Notes: generated by a model from the sequence alone, not told the origin. Numbered from the stretch's first letter, positions 58,801 to 64,000 are shown. The stretch: DNA of 64,000 nucleotides from Cladorhizidae sp. MBARI D1340-BT2 (GCA_028752905.1 JAQNBH010000015.1:33896163-33960162); one strand, 5' to 3'. Program-made: numbers and translations.

Positions 58801-59175
58801 AGGAAAGTACCGTCTGAGGCGGACAAACAGAGGAAAATAGAAGAATTGCAGGTGTGCATTCTTCCTCATCATAATACAGCAGAATATTTAATACCTTCAT
58901 TTTTGAACAAAACTCAACTCTTTGTTTCAAGTTTTGTGATTGCATTAGCATGATGTGCCAAGTAAGACCCCTCTTCACTATGGGTATTGTAGTTCTATTC
59001 ACAAGTAATATATGTCTTCCTCTCTGTAGAGTATGTTGTGGGTGCTGTCCACCAACAACGTGCAGAGCTGTCCCTCTTGCCGCACTAGCATCCAGAAGAA
59101 CGGTGGCTGCAACAAGATGAGCTGTATGACATGTGGCACTTCTTTCTGTTGGATCTGTGGCCAGACCATCATGGG
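34677..59175 (+). CDS. RNF14: RNF14-like RBR E3 ubiquitin ligase gene (seven exons, 3' end not found)
   Basis: Overall gene span; exons are listed separately. The spliced product visible here is about 437 residues: RWD domain (about 1-165), RING1 (about 230-280), IBR (about 300-355), helical linker and RING2 (about 400-437). Human RNF14 has 474 residues, so a short C-terminal exon is missing. RBR ligases take ubiquitin from an E2 bound to RING1, onto the RING2 cysteine, then pass it to substrate; RNF14 also carries an RWD domain. All six introns have GT..AG ends and compatible phases (0,0,0,2,0,0). Introns 2 (11.7 kb) and 4 (6.4 kb) are swollen by transposons and repeats. Orthology to RNF14 rather than another RWD-RBR protein is likely but unproven. 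Confidence 0.85.
34923..35336 (+). CDS. RNF14: RNF14-like gene exon 2 (rest of RWD domain, with 42-bp tandem duplication)
   Basis: Acceptor CACATCTAG at 34922; donor TTGAAT/GTAAGTA at 35336. 414 bp, phase 0 both sides. Contains LYIKYSPSYPSHCPPECHLS, the RWD YPxxxP core, and EPQCLVVYDWIMYLQDDMV, the last RWD helix. Inside, LASCGQHQASLPDS occurs twice in a row from an exact 42-bp tandem duplication (34967-35050), lengthening the strand region before the YPxxxP motif. The exon ends in a Gly/Ser/Glu-rich linker. Confidence 0.82.
34967..35050 (+). repeat. Exact in-frame 42-bp tandem duplication in RNF14-like exon 2
   Basis: Two identical 42-bp units (34967-35008 and 35009-35050) each encode LASCGQHQASLPDS. 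With no visible difference it is either very recent, polymorphic or an assembly artefact. Confidence 0.95.
35337..36042. other. Start of intron 2, with TTAATTACTTAC simple repeats
   Basis: No coding signal. 35765-35955 is a degenerate tandem repeat of TTAATTACTTAC / TTGATTGATTTC, plus two copies of ACAGGATGATTA near 35940-35970. Confidence 0.6.
36043..37528. mobile_element. PIF/Harbinger-like DNA transposon, degenerate, TTA target duplication
   Basis: The ends are inverse: AGGCCGGTTCACAACATGACGC at the left and the inverse of GCGTCGTGTTGTGAACTGGCCT at the right. Both sides are flanked by TTA (36040-36042 and 37529-37531), the preferred three-base duplication of PIF/Harbinger. Subterminal regions are rich in GCAACGC/CGTAACG hexamers. 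On the minus strand near 36830-36730 a remnant reads SMRDAFRDYFTSTAGEVPWQ, like the C-terminus of Harbinger transposases. On the plus strand at 36248 an ATG-led stretch MSIDEEKLLSG might be the start of the accessory MADF/Myb protein. The rest is decayed. Confidence 0.7.
37967..38740 (-). pseudogene. Gmr1-like LTR retrotransposon, RT 3' part and RNase H (distal piece)
   Basis: Minus strand reads YLGHLVGRGCVGPDVAKTDA, then PQRKKDVRSFLGVAGYYQRF (RT thumb) and, after frame changes, GDRPVAYYWNRGSG and LTLQYLHHLSAVHIRDG of RNase H. It continues the RT that breaks off near 42400-42470; the two pieces are separated by about 3.7 kb holding a piggyBac and flanking repeats. Frameshifts and stops make it inactive. 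Confidence 0.75.
38750..39164. other. Sequence between RT piece and piggyBac
   Basis: Part of the DNA inserted into the LTR element. It contains GGCATTCCGGCTTCAGCAT (39130-39150), repeated with changes at 41781-41800 beyond the piggyBac, so the pre-insertion site was a tandem repeat. No coding sequence. Confidence 0.55.
39740..41026 (-). CDS. piggyBac transposase derivative lacking the DDD catalytic core, exon 2
   Basis: An open minus-strand frame from the acceptor TTTTCCTACAG at 41027 to a stop at 39740. Residues about 10-110 (from the ATG at 40984) are Gly/Ser/Arg-rich, with three repeats of RASGTGSV/AQ type. Next comes the piggyBac dimerisation/N-terminal domain (EVWELLVAETNSYVSRMA, EEMKAFVGMLIIMGVSTLPY, PRTRFLELMRYVHVN). 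Then it passes directly to LLVTNLIEACLLNSFILFSS, which normally follows the RNase H-like core, and to a cysteine-rich domain (CCAKKRCVVC, CCFCKVPLC). About 200-250 residues with the three catalytic Asp are missing, yet the frame is open. Known transposases are 550-600 residues. Confidence 0.8.
   Translation of the reverse strand, partial: FPTASDDESGDEASMTPFVTLEDEEALPEVSTGRGNTTGAGVVRGRGGRGSTGQGGSSSSGSGVVSVASGPPKGTGSRRARGYRHVRASGTGSVRASGTGSAQASGTGSRLTEVTGKWEIKEPTPLKLDYTATASSLLGASSTFLDAFYLFFTLEVWELLVAETNSYVSRMASLSRPWVDTNIEEMKAFVGMLIIMGVSTLPYLELYWSTNHSDLSGSLVRKVMPRTRFLELMRYVHVNSIDGLLVTNLIEACLLNSFILFSSVRAPISVRKGNYLEARIVLAKSLIGSFSSRQRAGQRCSQANSQLDRLNLKLGHFPQCCAKKRCVVCISKGYRHEARSQCCFCKVPLCGGSTGRDCFRNTIPWWTISNVYAPPAPFCASLLFPAPSSTSLLFPAPSSTSLVPCPFVYFSRLSSIQVLFLSWYLMFV
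41345..41463 (-). CDS. Possible acidic first exon of the piggyBac gene
   Basis: Minus strand reads MLSCEDVISADDSGDSGSDS followed by FEEEGEDIYAY and a stop. Acidic N-termini are usual in piggyBac transposases. A splice to the acceptor at 41027 would give ASDDESGDEASMTPF. The donor is not unambiguous. Confidence 0.45.
41670..41900. repeat. Diverged tandem repeat of about 120 bp beside the piggyBac
   Basis: CAAGCTTAG..AGTAAGTAGCAGCCACATGA (41695-41740) and CAAGCTTAGCAGAGCACCCCCT..GGAGCCACATGA (41812-41862) are two diverged units. The TTCCGGCTTCAGCAT part at 39135 is the unit's other half, left of the piggyBac. Confidence 0.7.
42380..43060 (-). pseudogene. Gmr1-like LTR retrotransposon, RT 5' part
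   Basis: Minus strand, with frame changes: ENSGSAWASPIVLVAKKER near 42960, YRKLNTVTRLYPFPMPRIDD near 42860, and AAYMDDVVIFSRTWKQHLTY at 42600-42530 (YMDD catalytic box), then AGLTIKRSKCAVGTQ. It follows directly after the integrase in reading direction. It breaks off around 42470 where the inserted block begins. Confidence 0.78.
43110..44480 (-). pseudogene. Gmr1-like LTR retrotransposon, integrase
   Basis: In order on the minus strand: the zinc-binding segment LRAAHQPPWAGHLGRTKTMY (about 44330), the catalytic core start IAMEFIGPLPMMADGHRYIL (about 44110), and FNRQWDKTLPFLLFAYREVS with GYSPFEVVYGRTPRGP (about 43760-43650). Then come the C-terminal part LLVKWQGPFPVTEKLSTTTY with RTFHVNMLTRWEAP (about 43430-43310) and a linker NPDLTPSQTEEL (about 43150). 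The linker is of the kind that joins integrase to RT in Gmr1-type elements. Frame changes break it. Confidence 0.82.
44490..44920 (-). pseudogene. Acidic Ser/Glu-rich segment of the LTR element polyprotein
   Basis: Open minus-strand stretch rich in Ser, Glu and Asp (PSSDSEEESVEPASSSLSD) between the protease and the integrase. Low complexity, no domain recognised. Confidence 0.5.
44973..45281 (-). pseudogene. LTR retrotransposon aspartic protease
   Basis: Minus strand reads VNGQQVDKAAIDTGSTHSHI, a retropepsin-like active site (DTGS), followed by VLLVEGIHGAVKRLPLARV-like strands. Lies between gag and the acidic segment in the expected order. It overlaps the gag frame at its start. Confidence 0.7.
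45282..46345 (-). pseudogene. LTR retrotransposon gag
   Basis: Minus strand starts with a charged coiled coil (LMNQLMKMFALMQKQRDQAD, then long Arg/Glu-rich helices, 46345-45950). It continues to a capsid-like part with MALFPKESTHDLVKRAELMF and WVRTQHPKTPKELANLADEF (45697-45400) and a Pro/Gln/Glu-rich tail. No clear CCHC knuckle remains (only CRCYC near 45270). LTRs could not be located on either side. The element is oriented against the RNF14-like gene. Confidence 0.65.
46345..46997. other. End of intron 2, nothing recognised
   Basis: No repeats or exon remnants recognised. It should contain the 5' LTR of the LTR element if one remains. The last bases form the acceptor of exon 3. Confidence 0.4.
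46998..47240 (+). CDS. RNF14: RNF14-like gene exon 3 (linker and first half of RING1)
   Basis: Acceptor TTGAAATATAG at 46997, donor TGCGAG/GTAAGGG at 47240; 243 bp, phase 0/0. Encodes a helical linker (EYDNFEKFQEFQADQ) then RING1: CEVCCNLVKGVLMCQPCCKC, GLLYCKECLLGYCE. The YCKECL segment matches RNF14 YCKACL. The usual C-x-H before it reads C-G-L, so the His ligand appears replaced, perhaps by one of the extra cysteines. Confidence 0.82.
47241..47738. other. Intron 3 with hAT terminus remnant and G-run
   Basis: 47431-47442 is a G12 run. CCTAAATACACTCCTG (47449-47464) resembles the hAT end CCTAAATACGCCCCTG at 3370-3385, probably an isolated decayed terminus. Confidence 0.5.
47739..47821 (+). 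CDS. RNF14: RNF14-like gene exon 4 (second half of RING1)
   Basis: Acceptor CATCGTGCAG, donor TTCTGCAG/GTTCTT; 83 bp, phase 0 to 2. Reads LECPNTNCHEVLVDAYLKEV, the CPxxxC pair closing RING1, then LPGDFFC. It joins exon 5 to give FFCRYVAMREKVEL, parallel to RNF14 FARYDRLLLQ. Confidence 0.82.
47822..48220. other. Intron 4 start
   Basis: C-run at 47854-47867, otherwise AT-rich. No coding remnant. Confidence 0.4.
48220..48800. repeat. Dispersed repeat family copy (GGAGCTCCATAGATTC type)
   Basis: Contains GTGGTTAC..CTCCATAGATTC blocks and TAGTTTAAAAGATAGATCTC, shared with 48960-49090, 50835-51180, the tandem units at 51104-51720 and 1970-2070. Two further short tandem units (GTCGTRTGSTGATCCTTGTTGG) are at 48376-48450. 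Non-coding; the type of element is unknown. Confidence 0.6.
48960..49090. repeat. Dispersed repeat family copy
   Basis: GAGAGCATACTGGGAGAGCT..TTGAGCTATATATC..GGAGCTCCAAAGTC closely resembles 1970-2070 in the hAT relic region and is inverse to the copies at 48220 and 50835. Confidence 0.65.
49090..50830. other. Intron 4, possible decayed retroelement on the minus strand
   Basis: Near 50010-49985 the minus strand reads VHMFDLEKAFDTT, which resembles RT motif A. A YKHADLATM stretch near 49750 might be a decayed YADD box. I cannot assemble more, so this is only a suggestion. Two direct copies of GGGAGCAxTGGTTGGGTTT occur at about 50490 and 50545. Confidence 0.2.
50835..51180. repeat. Dispersed repeat family copy
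   Basis: GTGGTTACGACTTAGGAGCT.., TAGTTCAAAAGATAGATCTC, then GAGGAAGCCTTACTCTACGG. Overlaps the start of the tandem array that follows. Confidence 0.6.
51104..51720. repeat. Tandem duplication of about 310 bp in intron 4
   Basis: The unit from GAGGAAGCCTTACTCTACGG through GCAGAATTTATGGAGCTCCG to CCTTCTCTAGACGAGGCCTT occurs twice (51104-51415 and 51419-51720). An extra 18-bp repeat (TACTCTACGGGATGAGTA) lies in the second. Partial copies of its end continue to about 51840. Confidence 0.85.
51840..53770. other. Intron 4, nothing assigned
   Basis: No domain recognised in the open stretches. A CA-rich microsatellite is at about 52575-52612. Some minus-strand stretches (52452-52131 and 53479-53174) are open for 60-100 codons but match no family I know. 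Confidence 0.35.
53770..54060. repeat. Two short tandem repeats upstream of exon 5
   Basis: Three diverged units around TTTCARACTGTGRCTTATAA (53770-53910), then two units around AATGATCGAGAGTTCA..ATCCAGTCGAA (53949-54050). Confidence 0.75.
54208..54403 (+). CDS. RNF14: RNF14-like gene exon 5 (IBR domain)
   Basis: Acceptor CATCATTCTCAG at 54207, donor GCAAAA/GTATGAT at 54403; 196 bp, phase 2 in, 0 out. Encodes the in-between-RING zinc domain: MVFCPRCKYRTM, MCNNPSCQFPFCKTC, WQTWHGPGKCPAL, with the C..C..C..C..C..C..H..C order of IBR domains. It closely parallels RNF14 VYCPRPCC...FAFCTLCRLTYHG. Confidence 0.9.
54404..56242. other. Intron 5 first part, nothing assigned
   Basis: G-run at 54480-54495, T/A runs near 54840-54880 and 55040-55070, and four units of ACAAATACAAG at 54905-54942. 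A 98-codon open stretch at 55616-55912 has no recognised motif. Confidence 0.4.
56243..58108 (+). mobile_element. Tc1/mariner-type transposon relic with long inverted 5' duplication
   Basis: Plus strand encodes the N-terminal helix-turn-helix (GFKAAAIIRILKEEGMAATR, then QSIYNFVKWYSKTGTS, about 56510-56620). Later comes the DDE catalytic end (HRFMQDNDPKHTS at about 57500, PDANLIEDLWLELKEYI at about 57595-57650). The middle is decayed. The 330 bp at 56243-56570, including the transposase start, recur in inverse at 57780-58108, so the minus strand there reads SRGFRTAAIVRILKEG. Long inverted ends that include coding sequence are unusual. Target TA duplication is not defined. Confidence 0.78.
58290..58600. 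repeat. Degenerate minisatellite of about 60-75 bp units
   Basis: Five to six units share GAAGTAGGTTGACAATAGCTC-like and ACACCCACTGGATCAACACTAC-like blocks, with indels. Lies in intron 5, 170 bp before exon 6. Confidence 0.75.
58771..58851 (+). CDS. RNF14: RNF14-like gene exon 6 (IBR-RING2 linker helix)
   Basis: Acceptor TTTGTTCGTGCAG, donor TTGCAG/GTGTGCA; 81 bp, phase 0/0. Reads LVDLAEEDTARKVPSEADKQ RKIEELQ, a charged helix corresponding to the RNF14 linker between IBR and RING2. Low conservation by itself, but phase, position and splice sites fit. Confidence 0.72.
59030..59175 (+). CDS. RNF14: RNF14-like gene exon 7 (catalytic RING2)
   Basis: Acceptor CTTCCTCTCTGTAG at 59029, donor ATGG/GGTAAG-type (GTAAGT after 59175); 146 bp, phase 0 in, 2 out. 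Encodes STNNVQSCPSCRTSIQKNGG, then CNKMSCMTCGTSFCWICG. The CPxC, GGCNKMxC, CxxC and CWxC elements define an RBR RING2. The Cys in GGCNKM is the expected catalytic residue that carries ubiquitin. The following exon, expected to hold the final ligand residues and tail, was not found before the window end. Confidence 0.9.
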
Positions 59176-59179
59176 GTAA

Positions 59180-59390
59180 GTGACACACAAATGGTCGTGT
59201 CTAAAGGACACACAAATGTTGGTGTACAAGGAGCAGACAAAGTAAGGAAACACACAAATGATTGTAAGGAGCAGACAAATGTTTGTGTGTAATGGTCACA
59301 CTAGTGTTTATATGTAAGGAGCAGACCAATGTTTATGTGTTAAGGGTCACACAAATGTATATGTGCAAGGGAACACACAAATGTTTGGAG
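59180..59390. repeat. Minisatellite after exon 7 (ACACACAAATGTTTGTGTG type)
   Basis: About six imperfect units with GGAGCAGACAAATGTT and GGTCACACAAATGT variants. Begins a few bases after the exon 7 donor. Confidence 0.8.
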
Positions 59391-59464
59391 GAGCATATAT
59401 ATAATTATGTTCTTTTTTATGTGGTAGAACTGCAAATGAGCTATATATTGGTATGAAGATCATC

Positions 59465-59560
59465 AATGATGTAATGGGATATCATGTAATGGGATATCAA
59501 TGATATAATGAGATATCAATGACATAATGGGATATCAATGATGTAATGGGATGAAATGAT
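59465..59560. repeat. Short tandem repeat (GATGTAATGGGATATCAAT)
   Basis: Five imperfect units of 16-21 bp. No coding role. Confidence 0.85.
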
Positions 59561-60603
59561 CATTCGTATTTTAAATATGAGATATTACCATAAAAGAAAC
59601 ATATTAAAGTTAAAATACTGTACCGGTCAAAAATAACTTTACGTTGCATTTCTTTACAACATACGTGGCTTGAGCATTTAAAAAAAACAATGAAAGATCA
59701 CATTTAAGAACGTGCGGATAATGTTACGCACGAACGTTGGAACGCACCGTTGTTTAATTTTACCATGATCTGTACATGTGACAAATAGAATATGTGCACA
59801 TTTATAATGGACAGAACCACATTTCTATTTAAGTAATTGCAGCATCTTGCCAGTAGCTGGCCTGTCAAACTGATGATGACCAGAAAAATATCTGAAGGAA
59901 CATTCCTAAAAGAAGGAAGTCCCCTTCCCTAGTGCTTGCTCTAGATGTGTTGTTTACTTTTAGGATTTTGTGTCTTACTGGGCTCAACTAGTCCCTTTGT
60001 CTGAGCATTTTGATTTTACTTGCTGGTACTTCAGTGTAACTTATTAATGCTTAGATTCTGTTACTAGCTACTTCAGTGCAAATTCTTTTAAGATTTCTCC
60101 AATATTTCAACCCAAATTCTTCCATCTTTGTCAGGGCATCTTAGTGATCATCTGATCGATATCTGAGTAGCTCTATTTTCACTTGAGCTTGATCAGAACA
60201 TGCATGAGCCAAAGCAGGTTCACACAAAAAGGTCTTGAATTCAATATTAGTCTCTGCACTTCTACGTTTGTCAAATGTAACGACCTTGGATTATTTGTGC
60301 AGTAGCTCGCAGGTGCTATGGACATCTTAATAATTCAGGTTACTGTTCAGTATTTTGGCTGCATGACAACTGTCACCATTATGTGATGTATCCTGTTTCA
60401 GAAGTGGGGTTGGCTCCAAAATGGGGAAGCACGTCAGCAACTGTTGTGGCTAGTTGGACTTTAGGTGTTGGATGTCTGTGGTTTGTAATGCAGGTACCAA
60501 GTCCGAGGATGGACATGTCCAACTGGACTTTTCCCCAGAAGATACAAAACAACAACTAAAAATCACTATTATGATAATTAAGAATCTACCAAATTGAACT
60601 TGC
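59560..60603. other. Region before the RLE retroelement ORF
   Basis: No host exon recognised. The last 200 bp or so are probably the element's 5' untranslated region; its 5' boundary cannot be set without other copies. Confidence 0.4.
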
Positions 60604-63600
60604 GTGCGAATGGTAGTCTGCTCTATCTGCTTGAGGAGCTTTTCGGTGACATCTGCGGGCCTAGTTCGAACACATGGGCCTTTAAGTTGCCGCTGTCCTG
60701 GCTCCAGTCAACTGCCAAGAGCTCTGGGAGATACCCCCGTGTCTAGTTCCAGTCCAACACCACGTGGGAATGAGTCGGTTGAAGATGCTGTTGTTGCTAC
60801 TCCTTTCTCAAAGCTGCGCTCTAATGTACTGAAGAGAGTCCCTAGAGCCTCGAGGGAGCTGGCAGCCAGGAAGCTAGCATCCATCGTGTTAAGTGTGGTG
60901 GCGAGGAATGACCATTCCACGTGGTGTCGCCTCCTGCATTTTGCATCTCGCTGTTTTAGGCTGCCGCCGAGAGGAGGGAAGAGGTGGAATTTAGCGTCAG
61001 CCGTAAATAACCTTGTAAGGGAGGAAGCTGATGCTGATGCTACATCAGGGAAGCCTAGCCGTTGCTCCAAAAGACAGAAGTCTCGTGATCCCCTACAGCT
61101 CTTGTCTTCAAAGGTGACATCCAAGCTGGAAGAGGGCGATGTCAAGGGCGCTGTCAGGCTTGCATGTGCTGAGGATGTTTTAGCTGATCACTCACCTGAC
61201 ACTCTGGAAGCCTTGAAGCAGAAGCACCCTGCGGCTCACCCAGATTCTTCAATAATGATATCCCCGGACCCATCCTCATTCTCTTTCTCAGTCACCGAGG
61301 CCATCATAACTCAAGCCATACGTTCCTTCCCAAATGGATCTGCAGGTGGCCAGGATAGCCTCAGACCACAACATCTCAAAGACCTCACGGGTCCGTCCGC
61401 TGGTGAAGGTGGCCATTCACTACTGAGGGCGCTCACTTCTTTGATATCTCTAATTCTAAGAGGTGACACACCTGTATCCATCCGTCCTCATTTCTTTGGT
61501 GCCTCACTGGTAGCTCTGCGTAAGAAGGATGGTGGGGTTCGCCCTATCGCTGTGGGCTGTACCCTGCGCAGACTTGCTGCAAAGTGTGCTTGCTTTCATG
61601 CCATGCAAAAAGTTCCTGATATCCTGGCCCCTCGGCAGTTAGGTTTTGGAGTGACGCGGGGGGTTGAAGCGGCAGTGCATGCTGCTCGCATCTACCTCCA
61701 GAACCTCAAGGAAGACCAAGTGATCATGAAAGTGGACTTCAGAAATGCATTCAACAGTATTCGCCGGGACAAGATGTTGGGTGCTGTTGAGGAGTACATT
61801 CCCGAGCTTCTCCCTTTTGTCCACTCAGTGTACTGCTCACCATCTTTACTCTCATGGGGTGATGAAGTGGTGCTGTCTTCAGAAGGGGTTCAGCAGGGCG
61901 ACCCGCTGGGACCCCTCCTCTTTTGCCTGACTATTCAGAAATTGTGTGCAAAGCTGAGGTCAGAGTTCTGTGTTTTTTATCTGGATGATGGAACTCTGGG
62001 AGGCAACCGGGAAGATGTAATTTGTGATCTCAAGACCATTGAGGTTGAAGCAGGTGCTCTGGGCCTTGAGCTAAACAGAGGAAAGACAGAATTGATCTGT
62101 AAGGATCCTACCTCTCGTGGGATCGTCCTCATTGCTCTTCCAGGAGTTAGCATCATTAACCCAGAGAATGCCAATCTCTTGGGCTCTCCTATTGGAGGGT
62201 TACAATCAGTGGATGCATGTGTAAGGGAGAAGACAGAGCTGCTGCAGTTGATGGGTGATAGACTTTGTCATTTGCAATCACATGATGCTATCACATTGTT
62301 GCGTCACTCATTTGCGATCCCTAAGATGATGCACATTCTCCGCTCTGCTCCCTGTTTCTCTTCCAGTCATCTCCCAGCCTATGACCACCTTCTCAAGTCA
62401 ATCCTCAGCAATATCACTAATATAGATTTTCAGAACAATGACTCTTCTTGGCTACAGGCCACCCTTCCTGTGAACCATGGGGGAATTGGAATTAGGAGTG
62501 CGGTTCATCTTGCTCCCTCTGCCTTTTTGGCTTCTGCTGATGGATCGTCCAATCTTATTCACCATATCCTCCCCCCTCGGTTTAGTACTGTCCAGTACCC
62601 TGAGATTGAGGTTGCCCTTTCACTCTGGGGTGATGACCTTGTCTTGCCTCCTCCAGCCCCGCCTGCTTCCCATCAGCAGAAATCGTGGGACATGCCTCGT
62701 ATTTTGGAAAGGGCAGAGTCACTTTTGCGGAATGCTAGTGACCCCCAAACCAGAGCTCGTCTCCTCGCCGTGTCTGCATGTGAGTCAGGTGCCTGGCTTA
62801 ATGCCCTGCCAATCTCCTCACTGGGTCTCCGAATGAGCGATGAGGTAGTTCGAATAGCAGTTGGGCTACGTCTTGGAGCACCCCTGTGCCAGCCACACTC
62901 TTGTAGTTACTGTGGATCGGATGTCAACCAGTTTGGTACACATGGGTTGAGCTGTAGGCACAGTCAGGGAAGGCTTTCTCGCCATGGTGCTTTAAATGAC
63001 ATCATCCACCGGTCATTAACTGCTGCAAATGTCCCTTCCCGGCTGGAGCCCTCAGGTCTGCTTCGGTCCGATGGAAAGAGACCTGATGGCATGTCCATCA
63101 TTCCATGGTCAAGTGGTAGACTATTGGTATGGGATGCAACCTGCAGTGACACCTTTGCCCCATCCAACCTTTTGGCTGCAGTCACTGAGGCTGGTGCAGT
63201 GGCAGCACAGGCGGAGATTTTGAAGGGTGAAAAGTACGCCCACCTGGACTCGGCATACAAGTTTGTACCTGTGGCGGTAGAGACATGTGGATCCTTTGGG
63301 CCTCAAGCAAAGGCATTCTTCAGGGAGTTGGGACGCCGCCTGAGGTCAGTGACTTATGAAGAGGACTCCCATCAACATCTTCTTCAGCGGATTTCTGTGG
63401 CTGTGCAGCGTGGGAATGCAGCCTCAGTAATGGGATCTTTGCCATCAGGGTTGGGGACGAGCCATTTCCCTAGTCATCGCATGAACTTTTAAACTTTTTA
63501 ACTTGAGGTATGGCATGTTGTTCTCTGTCATACAACAGTTTTTAGGCATACTATTATATGTAATTTCTATTCTACTATATTCTATATAATAAAAAAGTGA

Positions 63601-63625
63601 GTGTTAGCAAAAAAAAACAACAAAA
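60400..63625 (+). mobile_element. RLE-type non-LTR retrotransposon, apparently full-length coding
   Basis: Element around the 962-codon ORF. The 3' region is short (about 130 bp) and ends in an A-rich tail AAAAAAAAACAACAAAAAAAAAC at about 63610-63632 with AATAAA-like ATAATAAAAAAG just before. 5' boundary and target duplication are not resolved. Sense orientation to the RNF14-like gene, in its next intron or just beyond its end. A decayed relative is at 3731-3920. Confidence 0.7.
60604..63492 (+). CDS. Intact RLE-type non-LTR retrotransposon protein (zinc finger, RT with YLDD box, endonuclease)
   Basis: A single uninterrupted 962-codon ORF. Residues 6-29 form a C2HC-type finger (C6, C9, H24, C29). 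After a Ser/Arg-rich linker the RT spans about 280-560: VALRKKDGGVRPIAVGC, KVDFRNAFNSIRR (motif A, D378), EGVQQGDPLGPLLF (motif B), FYLDDGTLGG (motif C, D461/D462), LGLELNRGKTELIC (motif D) and NLLGSPIGG (motif E). Near 764-790 is CSYCGSDVNQFGTHGLSCRH (CCHC knuckle), followed by a PD-(D/E)xK-like nuclease: KRPDGM (D828), LLVWDATCSDT (D844), and K/E residues beyond. This architecture is that of R2/NeSL-type elements that cut a target and prime reverse transcription on it. The YLDD box differs from their usual ADD. Intact coding suggests recent activity. The ATG at 60604 is the first in the frame. Confidence 0.85.
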   Translation: MRMVVCSICLRSFSVTSAGLVRTHGPLSCRCPGSSQLPRALGDTPVSSSSPTPRGNESVEDAVVATPFSKLRSNVLKRVPRASRELAARKLASIVLSVVARNDHSTWCRLLHFASRCFRLPPRGGKRWNLASAVNNLVREEADADATSGKPSRCSKRQKSRDPLQLLSSKVTSKLEEGDVKGAVRLACAEDVLADHSPDTLEALKQKHPAAHPDSSIMISPDPSSFSFSVTEAIITQAIRSFPNGSAGGQDSLRPQHLKDLTGPSAGEGGHSLLRALTSLISLILRGDTPVSIRPHFFGASLVALRKKDGGVRPIAVGCTLRRLAAKCACFHAMQKVPDILAPRQLGFGVTRGVEAAVHAARIYLQNLKEDQVIMKVDFRNAFNSIRRDKMLGAVEEYIPELLPFVHSVYCSPSLLSWGDEVVLSSEGVQQGDPLGPLLFCLTIQKLCAKLRSEFCVFYLDDGTLGGNREDVICDLKTIEVEAGALGLELNRGKTELICKDPTSRGIVLIALPGVSIINPENANLLGSPIGGLQSVDACVREKTELLQLMGDRLCHLQSHDAITLLRHSFAIPKMMHILRSAPCFSSSHLPAYDHLLKSILSNITNIDFQNNDSSWLQATLPVNHGGIGIRSAVHLAPSAFLASADGSSNLIHHILPPRFSTVQYPEIEVALSLWGDDLVLPPPAPPASHQQKSWDMPRILERAESLLRNASDPQTRARLLAVSACESGAWLNALPISSLGLRMSDEVVRIAVGLRLGAPLCQPHSCSYCGSDVNQFGTHGLSCRHSQGRLSRHGALNDIIHRSLTAANVPSRLEPSGLLRSDGKRPDGMSIIPWSSGRLLVWDATCSDTFAPSNLLAAVTEAGAVAAQAEILKGEKYAHLDSAYKFVPVAVETCGSFGPQAKAFFRELGRRLRSVTYEEDSHQHLLQRISVAVQRGNAASVMGSLPSGLGTSHFPSHRMNF

Positions 63626-63639
63626 AAAAACACAACTAG

Positions 63640-64000
63640 CACACCAGTAACAGGATCTTTACTTGTCTTGTCAATATTGTCAGATAACAACTTTTGCACT
63701 AAAGCACACACACACCAAGATGTTACATAAGTTGAAATACGCATTATCAATACGCTATTCTACAAAACTCTCTGTGTATCATAAGCTGCACAGTGCACAT
63801 GTCAAACCAGATGGTATTCTAAAATGCACTTTCTGCCTCGCCGACAAATTGCCATGTCCACTCCAACCTCTTGACCTGGGGGTGGGGTGGGGTGGAAGGG
63901 AGGCAAAATACGGTATTTATAAAAAAAAAAATTTGAACAAGAAACCTGGTTACTTTATGTCCACCAGAACCGATCCCTGGCATATAAGTTATATATCTTA
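63640..64000. other. Sequence after the retroelement, nothing assigned
   Basis: Contains a G-rich stretch (GGGGGTGGGGTGGGGTGG, about 63879-63896) and an A-run near 63920. No RNF14 terminal exon or other gene recognised. Confidence 0.4.

Noticed and set aside
61745..63306. Open frames on the opposite strand and in other frames of the 962-codon ORF
   Set aside because: Explained by the long coding frame; no motif in them.
59176..64000. Search for the last RNF14-like exon (NPYxHF-type tail)
   Set aside because: No acceptor followed by a matching tail was found; it probably lies beyond the window.
1..64000. tRNA, rRNA, riboswitch, operon and plasmid-type origin signals
   Set aside because: Nothing convincing seen; the window is typical nuclear eukaryotic DNA.

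Overview
The window looks like nuclear DNA of an early-branching animal, most likely a sponge. It has intron-split genes with GT..AG junctions, one large RBR-type ubiquitin ligase gene with TE-filled introns, phase-1 Ig and fibronectin-III exons, a THAP gene, a SWIM/YqaJ-like exon and many kinds of decayed transposons. A short insert of mitochondrial cox3 also fits an animal nuclear genome. The phylum is inferred from overall character, not from a diagnostic marker. I found no rRNA, tRNA, CRISPR array or prokaryotic operon.

Layout. 1-10.4 kb is a transposon graveyard: two hAT (ZMYM1-like) relics, a fragment of an RLE-type retroelement, an APE-type LINE relic, an ORF of an unnamed repetitive family, and two LTR-element relics. 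6.7-13.6 kb and 28.7-34.35 kb are collinear, diverged copies of one segment. 15-23 kb carries two exons of a minus-strand Ig/FN3 gene (Ig exon at 22.9 kb, FN3 exon at 16.2 kb), with a hAT transposon in the intron and a 45-bp minisatellite beyond the FN3 exon. 23.9-27.6 kb holds a GIY-YIG fragment, a 21-bp minisatellite, a two-exon THAP gene, a convergent SWIM/YqaJ-type exon and another hAT relic.

34.4-59.2 kb is the main host locus: an RNF14-like RBR E3 ubiquitin ligase on the plus strand, seven visible exons, with the last exon(s) not found. The visible coding sequence is about 437 codons: RWD domain (exons 1-2), RING1 (exons 3-4), IBR (exon 5), linker (exon 6), catalytic RING2 (exon 7). All exons keep frame and phase. 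The introns contain a PIF/Harbinger-like element, an LTR retrotransposon with integrase placed before reverse transcriptase, a piggyBac nested in it, dispersed and tandem repeats and a Tc1-like element. A cox3-derived insert lies about 130 bp upstream of the start codon.

60.4-63.6 kb contains an intact 962-codon ORF of a non-LTR retrotransposon: N-terminal zinc finger, reverse transcriptase with a YLDD catalytic box, and a C-terminal CCHC finger plus restriction-like endonuclease. It lies in the same orientation as the RNF14-like gene, just after exon 7. It is the most complete mobile element here and the best candidate for something active or under-described.
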